Source: Marinobacter salsuginis (lineage in GTDB: Bacteria; Pseudomonadota; Gammaproteobacteria; Pseudomonadales; Oleiphilaceae). Taken from it: a stretch of 64,000 nt of DNA. The stretch lies in NCBI RefSeq assembly GCF_009617755.1, contig NZ_BGZH01000003.1:372001-436000 (forward strand), given 5' to 3'. The notes below the pieces were generated by a model, which saw only the letters and a program-made list of their open reading frames with translations, was not told the DNA's origin and searched no databases. Positions 49,091 to 59,274 of the stretch are shown here, in pieces. The translations under genes were made by a program, and so were the position numbers. Within the stretch, counting starts at the first letter, position 1. Every line of letters starts with the position of its first letter.

Positions 49091-50854
49091 ATGGACAGAG
49101 GCCTCTACCAACGCACAATCAAAAACGTCTCCACGGGGCGCTCAGGCCGCCTTTCGATTGCGGCCGCCCTGGCCTTTTTAATTACCACCACGCCGGCCTT
49201 CGGACAGGCCATTCTCGAGGGTGAACGGTTTCACCCGGTTACCGCAACCCAGGGCATGGTTGCCACCAGTCATACACTGGCCACCGAGGTGGCTCTGGAA
49301 GTGCTGAAAAACGGCGGGAATGCAATCGATGCAGCCGTTACCGCCGGTTTCGCACTGGCGGTCACCCAGCCTCGTTCCGGCAACATTGGCGGTGGCGGTT
49401 TCATGCTGATTTCCAAGGGCGACGGCTCAGATCCGGAAGCCATTGATTATCGGGAAAAAGCGCCCGCTGCCGCCACAGAAACCATGTTCCAGGACGAATC
49501 CGGCGAGGTGGTCAAGAACCGCAGCCGTTTTACCCACCTGGCCGCAGGGGTTCCAGGAACGGTTGCCGGCCTGGCACTGGCGCTGGAGCGCCACGGCACC
49601 ATTACCCTCAAGCAGGCACTGGCGCCGGCGATCAAGCTTGCCCAAGAGGGTTTCGTGGTGCCCCAGCGTTTTACTGAAGGTCTGGAGCAGGCCCGGGAGA
49701 GACTCGAGCGATGGCCCGCCACCCGTGACACCTTTTATAAGGAAGACGGCAGCGCCTGGCAGCCCGGCGAACGTTTTCGACAGCCAGAACTGGCGGCAAC
49801 ACTCCAGCGCATTGCCGGCAATGGCGTGAAAGGCTTTTACGAAGGCGAAACCGCCGATCTGATTGCCGGCGAGATGGAACGAAATGGCGGACTCATCACG
49901 CGCCAGGACCTCAAAGACTATCGTCCGGTAGTCCGAGAGCCGGTTTACGGCAACTATCGCGGGTACGATATTTTCTCCATGTCGCCGCCCTCCTCCGGTG
50001 GCACCCACATCGTCCAGATCCTGAATATTCTGGAAGGCTTCCCGATGGCCGAGTTTGGCCATAACTCCGCGGATGCCATTCATCACATGGCCGAAGCCAT
50101 GAAACTGGCCTACGCCGACCGTTCAAAATACCTGGGCGACACCGATTATGTGGAGGTGCCGCTGGAGGGGTTAACCAGCAAAGGCTACGCAGACGAACTC
50201 CGCAAAGACATTAATCCGGACAGGGCACGACCAGCCAGCGACATCAATCCCGGCCAGCCGGCTGTCTGGGAAAGTCCTGAAACCACCCATTTTTCCGTGG
50301 TGGATAAATGGGGCAACGCGGTATCAAACACCTACACCATCAATTTCAGTTACGGATCCGGCATTACGGTGGAAGGCGCCGGATTCCTGCTTAACAACGA
50401 AATGGACGACTTCAGTGCCAAGCCCGGTGTACCCAACGCTTATGGTCTGATCGGCGGCGAAGCCAACAAGGTTGAGCCCGGCAAGCGCATGCTGAGCTCC
50501 ATGTCGCCCACCATCGTGAAAAAGGATGGCAAGAACGTTCTGGTTACCGGCAGCCCCGGGGGCTCCCGGATCATTACCACCACCTTGCAGGTGATCCTCA
50601 ATGTGATTGATCATGGCATGAACGTTCAGACCGCCGTGAGCGCACCCCGCATGCATCACCAGTGGCTGCCGGATGAAATCCGGATCGAACAGGGCATCAG
50701 CCCGGACACCATTCGACTGCTGGAGGAACGCGGGCATAAGGTGGTAGGCGGATCAGCTATGGGCGCCATCCAGAGCATCCTGATTGACGAAGACGGTGTT
50801 CTCAATGGTGGCGCGGACCCGAGGAGGAGCACTTCGTCGGCCATGGGCTATTAG
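49091..50854 (+). CDS. ggt: Gamma-glutamyltransferase
   Basis: Periplasmic enzyme that cleaves or transfers the gamma-glutamyl group of glutathione. The 587-residue precursor has a signal peptide (basic start, hydrophobic AAALAFLITTTPAFG, cleavage near AFG-QA). The self-processing nucleophile is the Thr of TTHFSVVDKWGNAVS, which becomes the N-terminus of the small subunit. The substrate block SSMSPTIVKKDGKNVLVTGSP (first 20 shown in pieces: SSMSPTIV, GSPGGSRIIT) and the gammaGT lid-like loop are present. Followed closely by a thiamine-binding-like gene and ftsH-like gene on the same strand. Confidence 0.95.
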   Translation: MDRGLYQRTIKNVSTGRSGRLSIAAALAFLITTTPAFGQAILEGERFHPVTATQGMVATSHTLATEVALEVLKNGGNAIDAAVTAGFALAVTQPRSGNIGGGGFMLISKGDGSDPEAIDYREKAPAAATETMFQDESGEVVKNRSRFTHLAAGVPGTVAGLALALERHGTITLKQALAPAIKLAQEGFVVPQRFTEGLEQARERLERWPATRDTFYKEDGSAWQPGERFRQPELAATLQRIAGNGVKGFYEGETADLIAGEMERNGGLITRQDLKDYRPVVREPVYGNYRGYDIFSMSPPSSGGTHIVQILNILEGFPMAEFGHNSADAIHHMAEAMKLAYADRSKYLGDTDYVEVPLEGLTSKGYADELRKDINPDRARPASDINPGQPAVWESPETTHFSVVDKWGNAVSNTYTINFSYGSGITVEGAGFLLNNEMDDFSAKPGVPNAYGLIGGEANKVEPGKRMLSSMSPTIVKKDGKNVLVTGSPGGSRIITTTLQVILNVIDHGMNVQTAVSAPRMHHQWLPDEIRIEQGISPDTIRLLEERGHKVVGGSAMGAIQSILIDEDGVLNGGADPRRSTSSAMGY

Positions 50855-50894
50855 CGGGCAATTGACCAGGGTCACTAACCTGAAAGGAGGCTTT

Positions 50895-51143
50895 ATGTAT
50901 CTTTCTGTACAGCTGAGCTGCTATCCCCTGAAAGAGGAGTACAAGCAGCCAATCAAAGACCTGATCGCGCGCCTGGAGCAGACCGGACTGGAAGTCTACC
51001 CGGGGCGAATGAGCACCGAGATTTTCGGCGACTATGATGAGGTAATGGGCGTGCTCTCGGATACCATGAAATGGTCATTCGAGACCTACGGAAAATCCGT
51101 CTTCGTGGCTAAGATCATGGAGGGCGACCGGAGACCGAGATGA
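50895..51143 (+). CDS. YkoF/MTH1187-like small thiamine-binding protein
   Basis: An 82-residue single-domain protein ([20 protein letters not shown] at the start, then [20 protein letters not shown]) that matches the short YkoF/thiamine-binding or MTH1187 fold in pattern. Start is ATG 50895 with a perfect AAAGGAGG 7 bp upstream; a longer frame into ggt is not used. Its last four bases overlap the ftsH-like start (ATGA), so the two are co-translated. No thiamine riboswitch or transporter is nearby, so ligand and role are uncertain. Confidence 0.7.
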   Translation: MYLSVQLSCYPLKEEYKQPIKDLIARLEQTGLEVYPGRMSTEIFGDYDEVMGVLSDTMKWSFETYGKSVFVAKIMEGDRRPR

Positions 51144-53053
51144 CAGCACCGGGTGGGCCAGACAACCAGCAACAGAAGCCGGACCAGAACCAACAGCCGG
51201 CAATCCCGAACCAGTTTGCGTTCCTGTGGCTCAGTGCCGCCATCTTCCTGATGGTGCTCTGGCTTCAGGACGGCGGACAACCCCGGCTTCAGGACCTGGC
51301 CTATTCCGAATTCAAGACCGCTGTGATGAACAATCAGGTGGCGGAAGTCACTCTGAAAGAGGAATCCATCACCGGTCTGTTTACCGACAGCGGTGCTGCA
51401 GACTTCAGCTCTGACAGCCCCGCACGGACCAGCACCCCGGGGTTCCAGACCATCCGCCCGCCCATGGAAGACCCCGCCCTGCTCAACCTGCTGGAAGAGC
51501 ACGAAGTTGTAATCCGGGCCACCCCCTCCGGCCTACCCTGGTGGCAGGAAATGATCCGCGGATTCCTGCCCTGGATCCTTCTGTTGGCCCTGATGTTCTG
51601 GTTCTGGGGCGCCGCCCAGAAGCGGATGACCCAGGGTGGTGGGCCATTTGATTTCAGCCGTTCCAAGGCAAGACGGGCCCGGAAGGAAACCTCGACGGCA
51701 ACACTCGATGATGTCGCCGGCATTGAATCCGCCAAGCGGGAAATTGCCGAGATCATCGATTTCCTGAAATCTCCCGAAAAATACCGGGCACTGGGTGCTG
51801 TCATGCCCAAGGGCGTGCTTCTGGTCGGCCCGCCCGGCACCGGCAAGACACTGCTGGCCCGGGCCATCGCCGGCGAAGCCGAAGTGCCCTTCTACAGCAT
51901 CAGCGCCTCGGAATTCATCGAGATGTTCGTGGGTGTTGGCGCCGCGCGGGTTCGGGACATGTTCAAGGAAGCCCGGAAAGACGCGCCGGCGCTGATTTTC
52001 ATCGACGAACTCGATGCCATTGGCCGATCACGGGGCGCGGGCCTGGGTGGTGGTCATGATGAAAGAGAGCAGACCCTGAACCAGATCCTCACGGAAATGG
52101 ACGGGTTCGAGGCCCACGAGAATGTTCTGGTACTGGCTGCCACCAACCGGCCGGACGTGCTCGACAGCGCCCTGCTCCGCCCGGGGCGTTTTGATCGCAA
52201 GATCACCCTGGATCGCCCCCATAAGGAGGCCCGCGCGGCCATCCTGAAGGTTCATGTGCGCAAGGTACCCTTGGCAAACGATGTCGATCTGGAACAACTG
52301 GCTGCGCGCACGATCGGTTTCTCCGGGGCGGACCTGAAAAACCTGGTGAATGAAGCCGCGCTGACGGCAGCCCGGGAAAACCTGCACGAGGTGAACGCCC
52401 ATTGCTTTGAGCTGGCAAGGGACAGAATCATTCTCGGCGAAGAACGGGACACCAAGCTCACGCCGAAGGAACGGGAGGCGGTTGCCTACCACGAGTGCGG
52501 CCACGCCATCATGGCCTATTACATGCCCAACGCCGACCCACTCACCAAATTAACGATCATCCCTCACGGCATGGCCATGGGGGTGACCGAACAAACGCCT
52601 CGGGAAGACCACTACACCTACAACGAGAGTTACCTCAAGGATCGCATCAAGGTGATGCTTGGTGGCCGCTGTTCGGAAAAGCTGATTTATGGTGAAGTCA
52701 GCACCGGGGCCCAGAACGACCTGAAGGAAGCCACCGCTCTGGTACGCAAAATGGTCGGCCAGTGGGGTATGAGTGAAAAAATCGGCCCCCTCGGCTTAAG
52801 CATTGGCGAAGAGCATGTGTTCCTTGGCCGGGAGATGGGCATGCCCAGGGAATTCAGTGAAAAGATGGCCGAGATGATCGATGAGGAAATCCAGTCCCAA
52901 CTACTGGCGCAGGAGAGGGCTACCCTGGACTTCCTGACCGAGCACCGAAACCAGCTGGAAGCCCTCGCCGCGGCCGTATTGAAGCACGAAACCCTCTCTG
53001 CCGAAGACGTCGAGGATATCCTGCGCAAGGAAGACGCTCGCAAGATTGCTTGA
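51140..53053 (+). CDS. FtsH-like ATP-dependent zinc protease
   Basis: A 637-residue inner-membrane AAA+ protease. Membrane helices are near residues 29-44 and 131-152, with a periplasmic segment between. The AAA module has Walker A GPPGTGKT (230-237), Walker [12 protein letters not shown] and the second region of homology [20 protein letters not shown]. The zinc motif is HECGH (451-455; most FtsH have HEAGH), with the third Asp ligand further on. Compared with the canonical FtsH, the N-terminus is longer and Gln/Pro-rich ([20 protein letters not shown]), and it is not next to rlmE or folP, so it is probably a second FtsH-type protease. Confidence 0.88.
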   Translation: MTAPGGPDNQQQKPDQNQQPAIPNQFAFLWLSAAIFLMVLWLQDGGQPRLQDLAYSEFKTAVMNNQVAEVTLKEESITGLFTDSGAADFSSDSPARTSTPGFQTIRPPMEDPALLNLLEEHEVVIRATPSGLPWWQEMIRGFLPWILLLALMFWFWGAAQKRMTQGGGPFDFSRSKARRARKETSTATLDDVAGIESAKREIAEIIDFLKSPEKYRALGAVMPKGVLLVGPPGTGKTLLARAIAGEAEVPFYSISASEFIEMFVGVGAARVRDMFKEARKDAPALIFIDELDAIGRSRGAGLGGGHDEREQTLNQILTEMDGFEAHENVLVLAATNRPDVLDSALLRPGRFDRKITLDRPHKEARAAILKVHVRKVPLANDVDLEQLAARTIGFSGADLKNLVNEAALTAARENLHEVNAHCFELARDRIILGEERDTKLTPKEREAVAYHECGHAIMAYYMPNADPLTKLTIIPHGMAMGVTEQTPREDHYTYNESYLKDRIKVMLGGRCSEKLIYGEVSTGAQNDLKEATALVRKMVGQWGMSEKIGPLGLSIGEEHVFLGREMGMPREFSEKMAEMIDEEIQSQLLAQERATLDFLTEHRNQLEALAAAVLKHETLSAEDVEDILRKEDARKIA

Positions 53054-53057
53054 GGAT

Positions 53058-53924
53058 TCAGGGAGTCACAGTCACCGGAAGGTTCAGTGCCACCAGCAAC
53101 CGCTCCGCGCCAGGTTCCTGAAGCAAAGAACAATCACGGCTAAGCACCAGCTGAACTGCTTTCTCCTCGCGCAGAATACCGGCTACGGTAACTGGGTCCG
53201 TTGATGGCAGCGACCGTACACGAAGGTCCCGCTCTGGAATACCCAGCTCCAGAAGTATGCGTTGCCGCTCCTCGGGTGGAATATCCGGTCCCGCCCCCAG
53301 CAACATCGTTACCGGCCGATGGGAATACCGAATAGCCTCAGCTGCTGCCTGAACCGCGCGGCTATTGGCCTCCCTGTGATCATTCAGAAAAACCACTACC
53401 CGGCCCTGCGGCAAAACGCGATGTTCGCACCAGAGCAGAACCCTGCCCGGCGAACGACGAACTAGCCCCTTGGCCGTTGACCCCAGGCGCGCCCCCGGCG
53501 CCGAGGACCAACCAACTCGGCCAAGCACCAGAAGATCCCGGGGCCCAGCCAGAGCCAGCACTTCATCAATTACATGGCCACGGGCAATGCTGAGCGTGTG
53601 CTTGCCGCCATATGGCGCTACAGCGCCAGCCAAAGCGCGCCGAGCCTGGCTGGCCAGCCTTTGCATTCGCTGCTCAACGCCGGCCGGATCAAAGGGGCGG
53701 CTGACGCCAGACGAAGCCCCCACCTCTCGAGCAAACCCATACCCCGCACTTCGCAACAGGTTCAGTTCCTCAACAAACACGCCAAGCACTTCAGCACCGG
53801 TGGACCCTGCAATCTCTGCCGCAGCCTTCAACGCCGCATAGCTCATTCTCGAGCCATCCAGCAGTACAAGCACACGGCCGGCTTCATCACTGCTCACAGC
53901 CCGAGCTCCAGGTGTGTCAGTCAC
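53058..53924 (-). CDS. Universal-stress-protein-like, tandem alpha/beta domains
   Basis: A GTG at 53924 is the likely start: GGAGG is 8 bp upstream, and it overlaps the stop of the Lon-like gene by 8 bp. A longer frame to 54044 exists but lacks this signal. The product of about 288 residues starts MTDTPGARAVSSDEAGRVLV, then LDGSRMSYAALKAAAEIAG like the first strand-helix of UspA. The second half (RVVVFLNDHREANSRAVQAAAEA) repeats this pattern. The G-2x-G-9x-GS nucleotide loop is only partly seen (LGRVGWSSAPGARLGSTAKG). Probably translated together with the Lon-like protease; role unknown. Confidence 0.65.
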   Translation of the reverse strand: MTDTPGARAVSSDEAGRVLVLLDGSRMSYAALKAAAEIAGSTGAEVLGVFVEELNLLRSAGYGFAREVGASSGVSRPFDPAGVEQRMQRLASQARRALAGAVAPYGGKHTLSIARGHVIDEVLALAGPRDLLVLGRVGWSSAPGARLGSTAKGLVRRSPGRVLLWCEHRVLPQGRVVVFLNDHREANSRAVQAAAEAIRYSHRPVTMLLGAGPDIPPEERQRILLELGIPERDLRVRSLPSTDPVTVAGILREEKAVQLVLSRDCSLLQEPGAERLLVALNLPVTVTP

Positions 53925-56316
53925 TGTCCTTACCTCCGCCGTTGTTTGCATCTCCATTGCTATCCCGCTTTTTGCTGGCCTCCGCAAATTTCTCGAGGCG
54001 CTCGGCGACCCGGCGATTGAAGCTGTTAGCTGGAAACTCGCCATTACTGTCCAGCTCCCCGGCCTCCAGGCCGGTCAAAAGCTCAATGGCTTCGTTGATA
54101 TGGGAGATCGGATAGATCCGGAATCGGTCCTCGGCAATCGCCTGCCTGACATCGGCCCTGAGCATCAAGTGCTCAACATTGCTTGCCGGCAGCAGAACGC
54201 CTTGGCCCCCAACCCCACCTGCTTCCCTGCAGACATCGAAAAAGCCTTCGATCTTCTCATTCACGCCACCCACCGCCTGAACTTCACCATGCTGGTTCAT
54301 GGATCCTGTTACGGCGAAGGACTGCCTGATTGGCACCCGGGAAATGGCTGAAAGCAGTACACAGGTTTCTGCCACCGAAGCGGAATCGCCCTCAACACCA
54401 CCGTAGGATTGCTCGAAAGCCAGGCTCGCCGACAGCGACAGCTCACCATCACCGGCATACCGGCTTGCCAGGAACCGGGACAGTATCATCACGGCCTTGC
54501 TGTGAATCGGGCCACCCAGTTTTGCCTCCCGCTCAATATCCACCACCTGCCCCTTGCCCGGCCGGGCCGTAGCGGTAATCCGGGTGGGCTGTCCGAACAT
54601 CGACGCGCCCAGCCTGAGTACCGATAGGCCATTCACCTGAGCCACTTCTTCTCCCGAAGTGGCAATTATCACCACACCCCGGCTGATTTGCTCCCGGCTT
54701 CTTTCCCGAACCCGGCTGGCCCGGTATTCCCGCTCATCAATAGCCTGCTGCAGATGGCTGGCCTCGACGGTATCGGCGCCCGCCTGGCTGGCCCAATGGT
54801 CAGCCTCACTGAGTATGTCCCGGAGCACGCGATCGTGGGCGGTCAGTTTGCGTTGGTCCGCCGCCAGCCGGCTTGCATGCTCAATCAGCCTGGCTACGGC
54901 ACCTCGCTCCAGCGGCCGCATTTTCAGGGCCCGGGCCATGGTGGCGATCATCCGGGCGTAGAGTTTGTAGCAGTCATCGTTACGATCAAGATCATCCTCA
55001 AAATCCGCCTCAACCTTGAAGAGGTCCAGGAAATCCGGATCGTAATGGGACAACAGGTAGTACAGCATCCGGTCCCCAAGCAAAACCACTTTGACCGACA
55101 CGGGAATCGGCTCCGGCTGCAGACTGACGGTACTTACCAATCCATAGAGCCGCTCCAGGGACTCGATGCGGATTTCACCGGATGACAGAATCCGCTTCAG
55201 GCTTTCCCAGGCCATGGGCTGAGTCAGCACCCGCCGGGCATCGATGATCAGATAGCCGCCGTTGGCGCGGTGCATGGAACCACCGCGAATCAGCGTGAAG
55301 TCGGTATAAAGGTTGCCCTGACGGGCCCGATGTTCAATCTGCCCGGCCAGGTGCTGATGATTGGGCAGATCCTCGTAGATAACCGGCGCGCCGACGGTTT
55401 CGGCGTTATCCACCAGCAAATTGACCTTGTACCGCGCCAGCAGCCCTGCCGGTGGCCCGTTATCACTGTCCTGAAAGGATTCGGCATGCTCCACCACGTC
55501 TTCTCGGACCGCGTCCAGGTAATCGACAACCTCCGGGAGATGTGACCACTTTTCCCTCAGTTCCCCGATCGGGCCGCCGAGAGTCAGCTGTACCATCTCT
55601 TCATTCAGGGCATGGACCCGCTCACGCACTTCTTTCCGCATCCTGGGAATCTGCTGGATGGTCTGCTGCAGCTTTTTCTGCAGTTCCTCAACCTTGGATT
55701 CAACCAGTTGCTTTTCTTCATCGGAGAATTTCTTGTATTCCTCGGGATCGATCACCTCACCTTTGCGCATGGGGGCAAAGGTAAAACCGGCTGGTGTGGT
55801 GATCATGGCAATGTTGTTGCGGTTGGCCTCTTCCTGGATCTCGAACAGCCCCTGGTGCTGGCGCTTGGCCATCTCTTCCTGCAGCTCCTGTAAGCGGGCC
55901 TGGTACTCCTCGCTCTCAAAGGCCGCCGGAATGGCCGTGCGAAGCTCCTCAGCCAGATCACTCATGTCTTTCTTGAATTGCTGTCCCTGCCCCGCTGGCA
56001 ACTGGATCGCACCCGGCCGATCTGAAAAGCGGAAGTTATAGACATGGCACCAATCCGGAGGAACCGGTTGCCTGGCTGCGTGCCGGGAAAGAAAGCGCTC
56101 AACAAGTTCATGCTTCCCTGCCCCGGCGGGCCCGAGGACAAACAGGTTGAAACCCTCAGCCCGGATACCCGCGCCGAATTCCAGTGCTCGCAGAACCCGG
56201 TCCTGACCGTAGGGTTGATCCAGGTCTTGCAGGTCATCGGTGGTCAGGAAATCCAGTTTTTCCTCTGGACAAGCGTGATAGACCTGGTCTCCGGTTAACG
56301 GGGCGGGTAATGGCAT
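53917..56316 (-). CDS. Lon-like (LonB/AAA_32-type) ATP-dependent protease
   Basis: A 799-residue protein without the Lon N-terminal domain. A Walker A-like GPAGAGKH occurs near residue 60, a long coiled-coil insertion (ELQEEMAKRQHQGLFEIQEE region and on) follows, then the AAA+ lid and the Lon proteolytic domain. The catalytic Ser645 (EGDSASVAE) and Lys688 (GGVNEKIEG) are 43 residues apart, exactly as in E. coli Lon. This layout matches the YcbZ/LonB-like AAA_32 group, whose substrates are unknown. AGGAGG precedes ATG 56316. The UspA-like gene starts inside its 3' end. Confidence 0.9.
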   Translation of the reverse strand: MPLPAPLTGDQVYHACPEEKLDFLTTDDLQDLDQPYGQDRVLRALEFGAGIRAEGFNLFVLGPAGAGKHELVERFLSRHAARQPVPPDWCHVYNFRFSDRPGAIQLPAGQGQQFKKDMSDLAEELRTAIPAAFESEEYQARLQELQEEMAKRQHQGLFEIQEEANRNNIAMITTPAGFTFAPMRKGEVIDPEEYKKFSDEEKQLVESKVEELQKKLQQTIQQIPRMRKEVRERVHALNEEMVQLTLGGPIGELREKWSHLPEVVDYLDAVREDVVEHAESFQDSDNGPPAGLLARYKVNLLVDNAETVGAPVIYEDLPNHQHLAGQIEHRARQGNLYTDFTLIRGGSMHRANGGYLIIDARRVLTQPMAWESLKRILSSGEIRIESLERLYGLVSTVSLQPEPIPVSVKVVLLGDRMLYYLLSHYDPDFLDLFKVEADFEDDLDRNDDCYKLYARMIATMARALKMRPLERGAVARLIEHASRLAADQRKLTAHDRVLRDILSEADHWASQAGADTVEASHLQQAIDEREYRASRVRERSREQISRGVVIIATSGEEVAQVNGLSVLRLGASMFGQPTRITATARPGKGQVVDIEREAKLGGPIHSKAVMILSRFLASRYAGDGELSLSASLAFEQSYGGVEGDSASVAETCVLLSAISRVPIRQSFAVTGSMNQHGEVQAVGGVNEKIEGFFDVCREAGGVGGQGVLLPASNVEHLMLRADVRQAIAEDRFRIYPISHINEAIELLTGLEAGELDSNGEFPANSFNRRVAERLEKFAEASKKRDSNGDANNGGGKDSD

Positions 56317-56381
56317 TACATCCTCCTGATGGTTTCCACCCGGGTGTGGAATACGCCGATGATGTCGGACGAGTCATCCGG

Positions 56382-56396
56382 GGGGGCGGCGCCCCC
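56382..56396. terminator. GC-rich hairpin between cysA and the Lon-like gene
   Basis: GGGGGC (56382-56387) and GCCCCC (56391-56396) with a 3 nt loop, inside a G/C run. It lies 53 bp beyond the cysA stop and just before the Lon-like promoter region. No T tract, so a weak terminator at best. Confidence 0.4.
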
Positions 56397-56448
56397 TCAT
56401 CAGGAAACTATAGATTATGGCCGGCGCCCTGCTCCAGCCATCGGGGCA

Positions 56449-57540
56449 CTAACGCCACTCGAGGGTCTTGGGCTCGGGCGAATGCTCACAGAACAGGTGG
56501 CCGACATCCGGCACCGCAAAGCAGCGATCACCGCGCTGGGGTTGGCGGGCGTTGAACTCGGTATGGCTGATGCCAACCTCCCACAACTCGTCACACTCCC
56601 AACCATCGGGCTTGAGTTCGATCCGCACTTCGGCACCGATCAGGTTGATGGCCTCGATACGGAACGGCAGATGGGCCTGGTCACTGGCGGACTGGGTCAG
56701 GCGAACTTCGTGGGGCCGAAGATAGAGCTGGGCGTCGTCGTTTTCGCAGCCTTCAGGTAAGCGAATCCAGGCGTCGCCCTGGCTCATGACGCCCTCGCGG
56801 ATCTTGCCGGAAAGCACATTCACCTGGCCCAGAAATTCGAACACGAACCGGCTGTCCGGACGACCGTAAAGCTCCAGGGGCGTATCAACCTGCTCTATCC
56901 GGCCATTGCTCATCACCACCACCTGATCGGAGAGTTCCAGCGCTTCTTCCTGATCGTGGGTCACGAACACACTGGTGAAGTGCAGCTCGTCGTGCAGACT
57001 TCGCAGCCAGCGGCGCAGGTCTTTCCGCACCTTGGCATCAAGCGCGCCAAAGGGCTCATCCAGCAAGAGAATCTCCGGCCGCATGGCCATGGCCCGGGCC
57101 AACGCAATACGCTGCTTCTGGCCACCGGAGAGTTGCGCCGGGTAACGGCCCGCCAGATGTTCCAGCTGCACCATCTCCAGCAGGTCTTTCACCCGCTTGC
57201 GGATCTCCGGTTTGCCCGGGCGCTCCTTGCGCGGAAGCACGTTAAGGCCAAAGGCCACGTTCTCGGCCACTGTCATGTGGCGGAACAACGCATAATGCTG
57301 GAACACGAACCCCACGCGCCGGTCCCGCACGTGCAGGTCGGTCACATCCCTGCCACTGAACCGAATTCTGCCCGCCTCGGGGGTTTCCAGGCCGGCAATG
57401 ATCCGCAGTAGCGTAGTCTTGCCCGAGCCGGAGGGACCCAGCAATGCCGTGAGCTGGCCGTCCGGAATGGTCAGATTGATATCATGCAGGGCCTGAAACT
57501 TGTCGAAAAACTTGTTGATACCCTGTATCTCGATACTCAT
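56449..57540 (-). CDS. cysA: Sulfate/thiosulfate ABC transporter ATPase
   Basis: The 363-residue ATPase of the sulfate importer. Walker [10 protein letters not shown], signature [14 protein letters not shown], Walker [13 protein letters not shown] and the H-loop [11 protein letters not shown] are intact; a TOBE-like C-terminal domain ([10 protein letters not shown]) is present. Last of the sbp-cysT-cysW-cysA operon, 9 bp after cysW. In enterobacteria these genes are activated by CysB with N-acetylserine; I did not identify a CysB site with confidence. Confidence 0.95.
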   Translation of the reverse strand: MSIEIQGINKFFDKFQALHDINLTIPDGQLTALLGPSGSGKTTLLRIIAGLETPEAGRIRFSGRDVTDLHVRDRRVGFVFQHYALFRHMTVAENVAFGLNVLPRKERPGKPEIRKRVKDLLEMVQLEHLAGRYPAQLSGGQKQRIALARAMAMRPEILLLDEPFGALDAKVRKDLRRWLRSLHDELHFTSVFVTHDQEEALELSDQVVVMSNGRIEQVDTPLELYGRPDSRFVFEFLGQVNVLSGKIREGVMSQGDAWIRLPEGCENDDAQLYLRPHEVRLTQSASDQAHLPFRIEAINLIGAEVRIELKPDGWECDELWEVGISHTEFNARQPQRGDRCFAVPDVGHLFCEHSPEPKTLEWR

Positions 57541-57549
57541 TGGAAACCC

Positions 57550-58380
57550 TTAGTTACGACTCTGACGCCATTCAACAATGGCCTTCACGACAAGAGTGAT
57601 CAGCGCGATACCTGCAAGCAGTGACGAAGCTGCAAACGCGCCCACCGTGTTGTAATCCTGGTAAAGCAGCTCTACCTGCAACGGCAGCGTATTGGTTTCG
57701 CCCCGGATATTGCCGGAAACCACCGATACGGCGCCAAACTCGCCCACTGCCCGGGCATTGGTGAGGATAACGCCGTAAAGAAGCGCCCAGCGGATATTTG
57801 GAAGGGTGACCCGCCGGAACAGCTGCCAGCCGGAGGCACCCAGTACCACACCGGCCTCTTCCTCTTCCCGGCCCTGCTGCTGCATCAGTGGAATCAGTTC
57901 CCTTGCCACAAACGGGCAGGTTACGAAGACCGTAACCATCACGATGCCTGGCCAGGAGAACATCAGTTGAATGTCGTATTCACCAAGCCACTGGCCTACC
58001 CAGCCATTGCTGCCATAAAGCAGAAGGAAAAGTAGACCGGCAACTACTGGGGAAACAGCGAATGGAATATCAATCAGTGTGGTCAGCAGCTTGCGCCCGG
58101 GGAACCGGAAACGGGTCACCAGCCACGCAAGGAAAACGCCGAATACCATGTTCAGCGGCACGGTGAGCAGCGCAACCACGAGCGTCAGACCGATGGCGTG
58201 AAGCGTGTACTCGTTGAGAATATTGCTGACGTAACCGGCCCAGCCCTCGGCAAACGCCTGCACAAAAATCAGCACCAGGGGCATGAACAGCAACAGAACG
58301 GTCAAAGCAACAGCCAAACCGATCAGCATGCGACGAACCAGCGGGCTATCGCCCACGCGACGATGTTTACGCGCAGCCAT
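57550..58380 (-). CDS. cysW: Sulfate ABC transporter permease CysW
   Basis: A 276-residue inner-membrane permease with about six helices and the EAA-type cytoplasmic loop (REEEEAGVVLGASGWQLFRR). The N-terminus (SPLVRRMLIGLAVALTVLLL) is basic then hydrophobic. It forms the channel with CysT. Three bases separate it from cysT and nine from cysA, so the genes are co-translated. Confidence 0.94.
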   Translation of the reverse strand: MAARKHRRVGDSPLVRRMLIGLAVALTVLLLFMPLVLIFVQAFAEGWAGYVSNILNEYTLHAIGLTLVVALLTVPLNMVFGVFLAWLVTRFRFPGRKLLTTLIDIPFAVSPVVAGLLFLLLYGSNGWVGQWLGEYDIQLMFSWPGIVMVTVFVTCPFVARELIPLMQQQGREEEEAGVVLGASGWQLFRRVTLPNIRWALLYGVILTNARAVGEFGAVSVVSGNIRGETNTLPLQVELLYQDYNTVGAFAASSLLAGIALITLVVKAIVEWRQSRN

Positions 58381-58383
58381 ACC

Positions 58384-59256
58384 CTAACCTCCGTGCAGGC
58401 GCTTGAGGTAGCGCCCTTGCCAGACGTTGATCGCCAGAAGCAGCAACAGCGATACCGTCATCACGACCGCGGCAATGGCACTGGCCGCCGGAAAATCGTA
58501 CTCCTCCAGGCGAACAAAGATCATCAGACTGATCACTTCACTCATGTAGGGCGAGTTGCCGGCAATGAAGATGACCGCACCGTATTCCCCCAGGCTTCGG
58601 GCAAACGAAAGCGCACCGCCGGTTACAACAGCCGGCCAGAGTGTGGGAAACAGGATCTTCCGAAAGACCGTCATGTCCGAAGCACCCAGGCTCATCGCCG
58701 CCTCTTCATCTTCCGGTGCCATTTCCTCAAGTACCGGCTGAACCGTGCGCACCACGAACGGCACGCTGGTAAACGCCATGGCCACCACAATACCAACCGG
58801 CGTAAAGGCGACTTCAATTCCAAGCTCGGCCAGGTACTGCCCATACCAACCGCTTTCGGCAAACAGGGTCGCCAGTGTGATCCCGGCCACTGCGGTTGGC
58901 AGAGCAAATGGCAGATCCATGATAGCATCCAGCAGCCGCTTACCCGGGAACTCGTAACGCACCAGCACCCAGGCCATCAGCAGGCCGAACACGCAGTTAA
59001 AAAGGGAGGCCGCCAGCGCCGCGAGGACGGTCACCCTGTAGGACGCAACCACCCGGGGATCGGTGATGACAAACCAGAACTGCTCCCACCCCATGCCGGC
59101 GGCACGGATAAACAGGCCGCTGATGGGCAGAAGCAGCACCAGGCTGATAAAGAAAAGCGAAATGCCGAGGCTCAGTCCGAACCCCGGCAAAACGCGTTTG
59201 GTGGCGGGAGCGCTCAGCCGCTTTGAAGGGCGCTCCGAAACGTCAGTGGTGGCCAT
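58384..59256 (-). CDS. cysT: Sulfate ABC transporter permease CysT
   Basis: A 290-residue permease with about six membrane helices (the first at LGISLFFISLVLLLPISGLF) and an EAA loop (DEEAAMSLGASDMTVFRKIL). Pairs with CysW. It begins 18 bp after the sulfate-binding protein gene. The N-terminal 30 residues are a soluble basic extension. Also named cysU in some annotations. Confidence 0.94.
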   Translation of the reverse strand: MATTDVSERPSKRLSAPATKRVLPGFGLSLGISLFFISLVLLLPISGLFIRAAGMGWEQFWFVITDPRVVASYRVTVLAALAASLFNCVFGLLMAWVLVRYEFPGKRLLDAIMDLPFALPTAVAGITLATLFAESGWYGQYLAELGIEVAFTPVGIVVAMAFTSVPFVVRTVQPVLEEMAPEDEEAAMSLGASDMTVFRKILFPTLWPAVVTGGALSFARSLGEYGAVIFIAGNSPYMSEVISLMIFVRLEEYDFPAASAIAAVVMTVSLLLLLAINVWQGRYLKRLHGG

Positions 59257-59274
59257 GGATCAGATGCGCATCCC

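Noticed and set aside
50855..50894. A thiamine riboswitch before the YkoF-like gene
   Set aside because: Only 40 bp separate it from ggt, too short for a TPP aptamer, and no THI-box sequence is seen.
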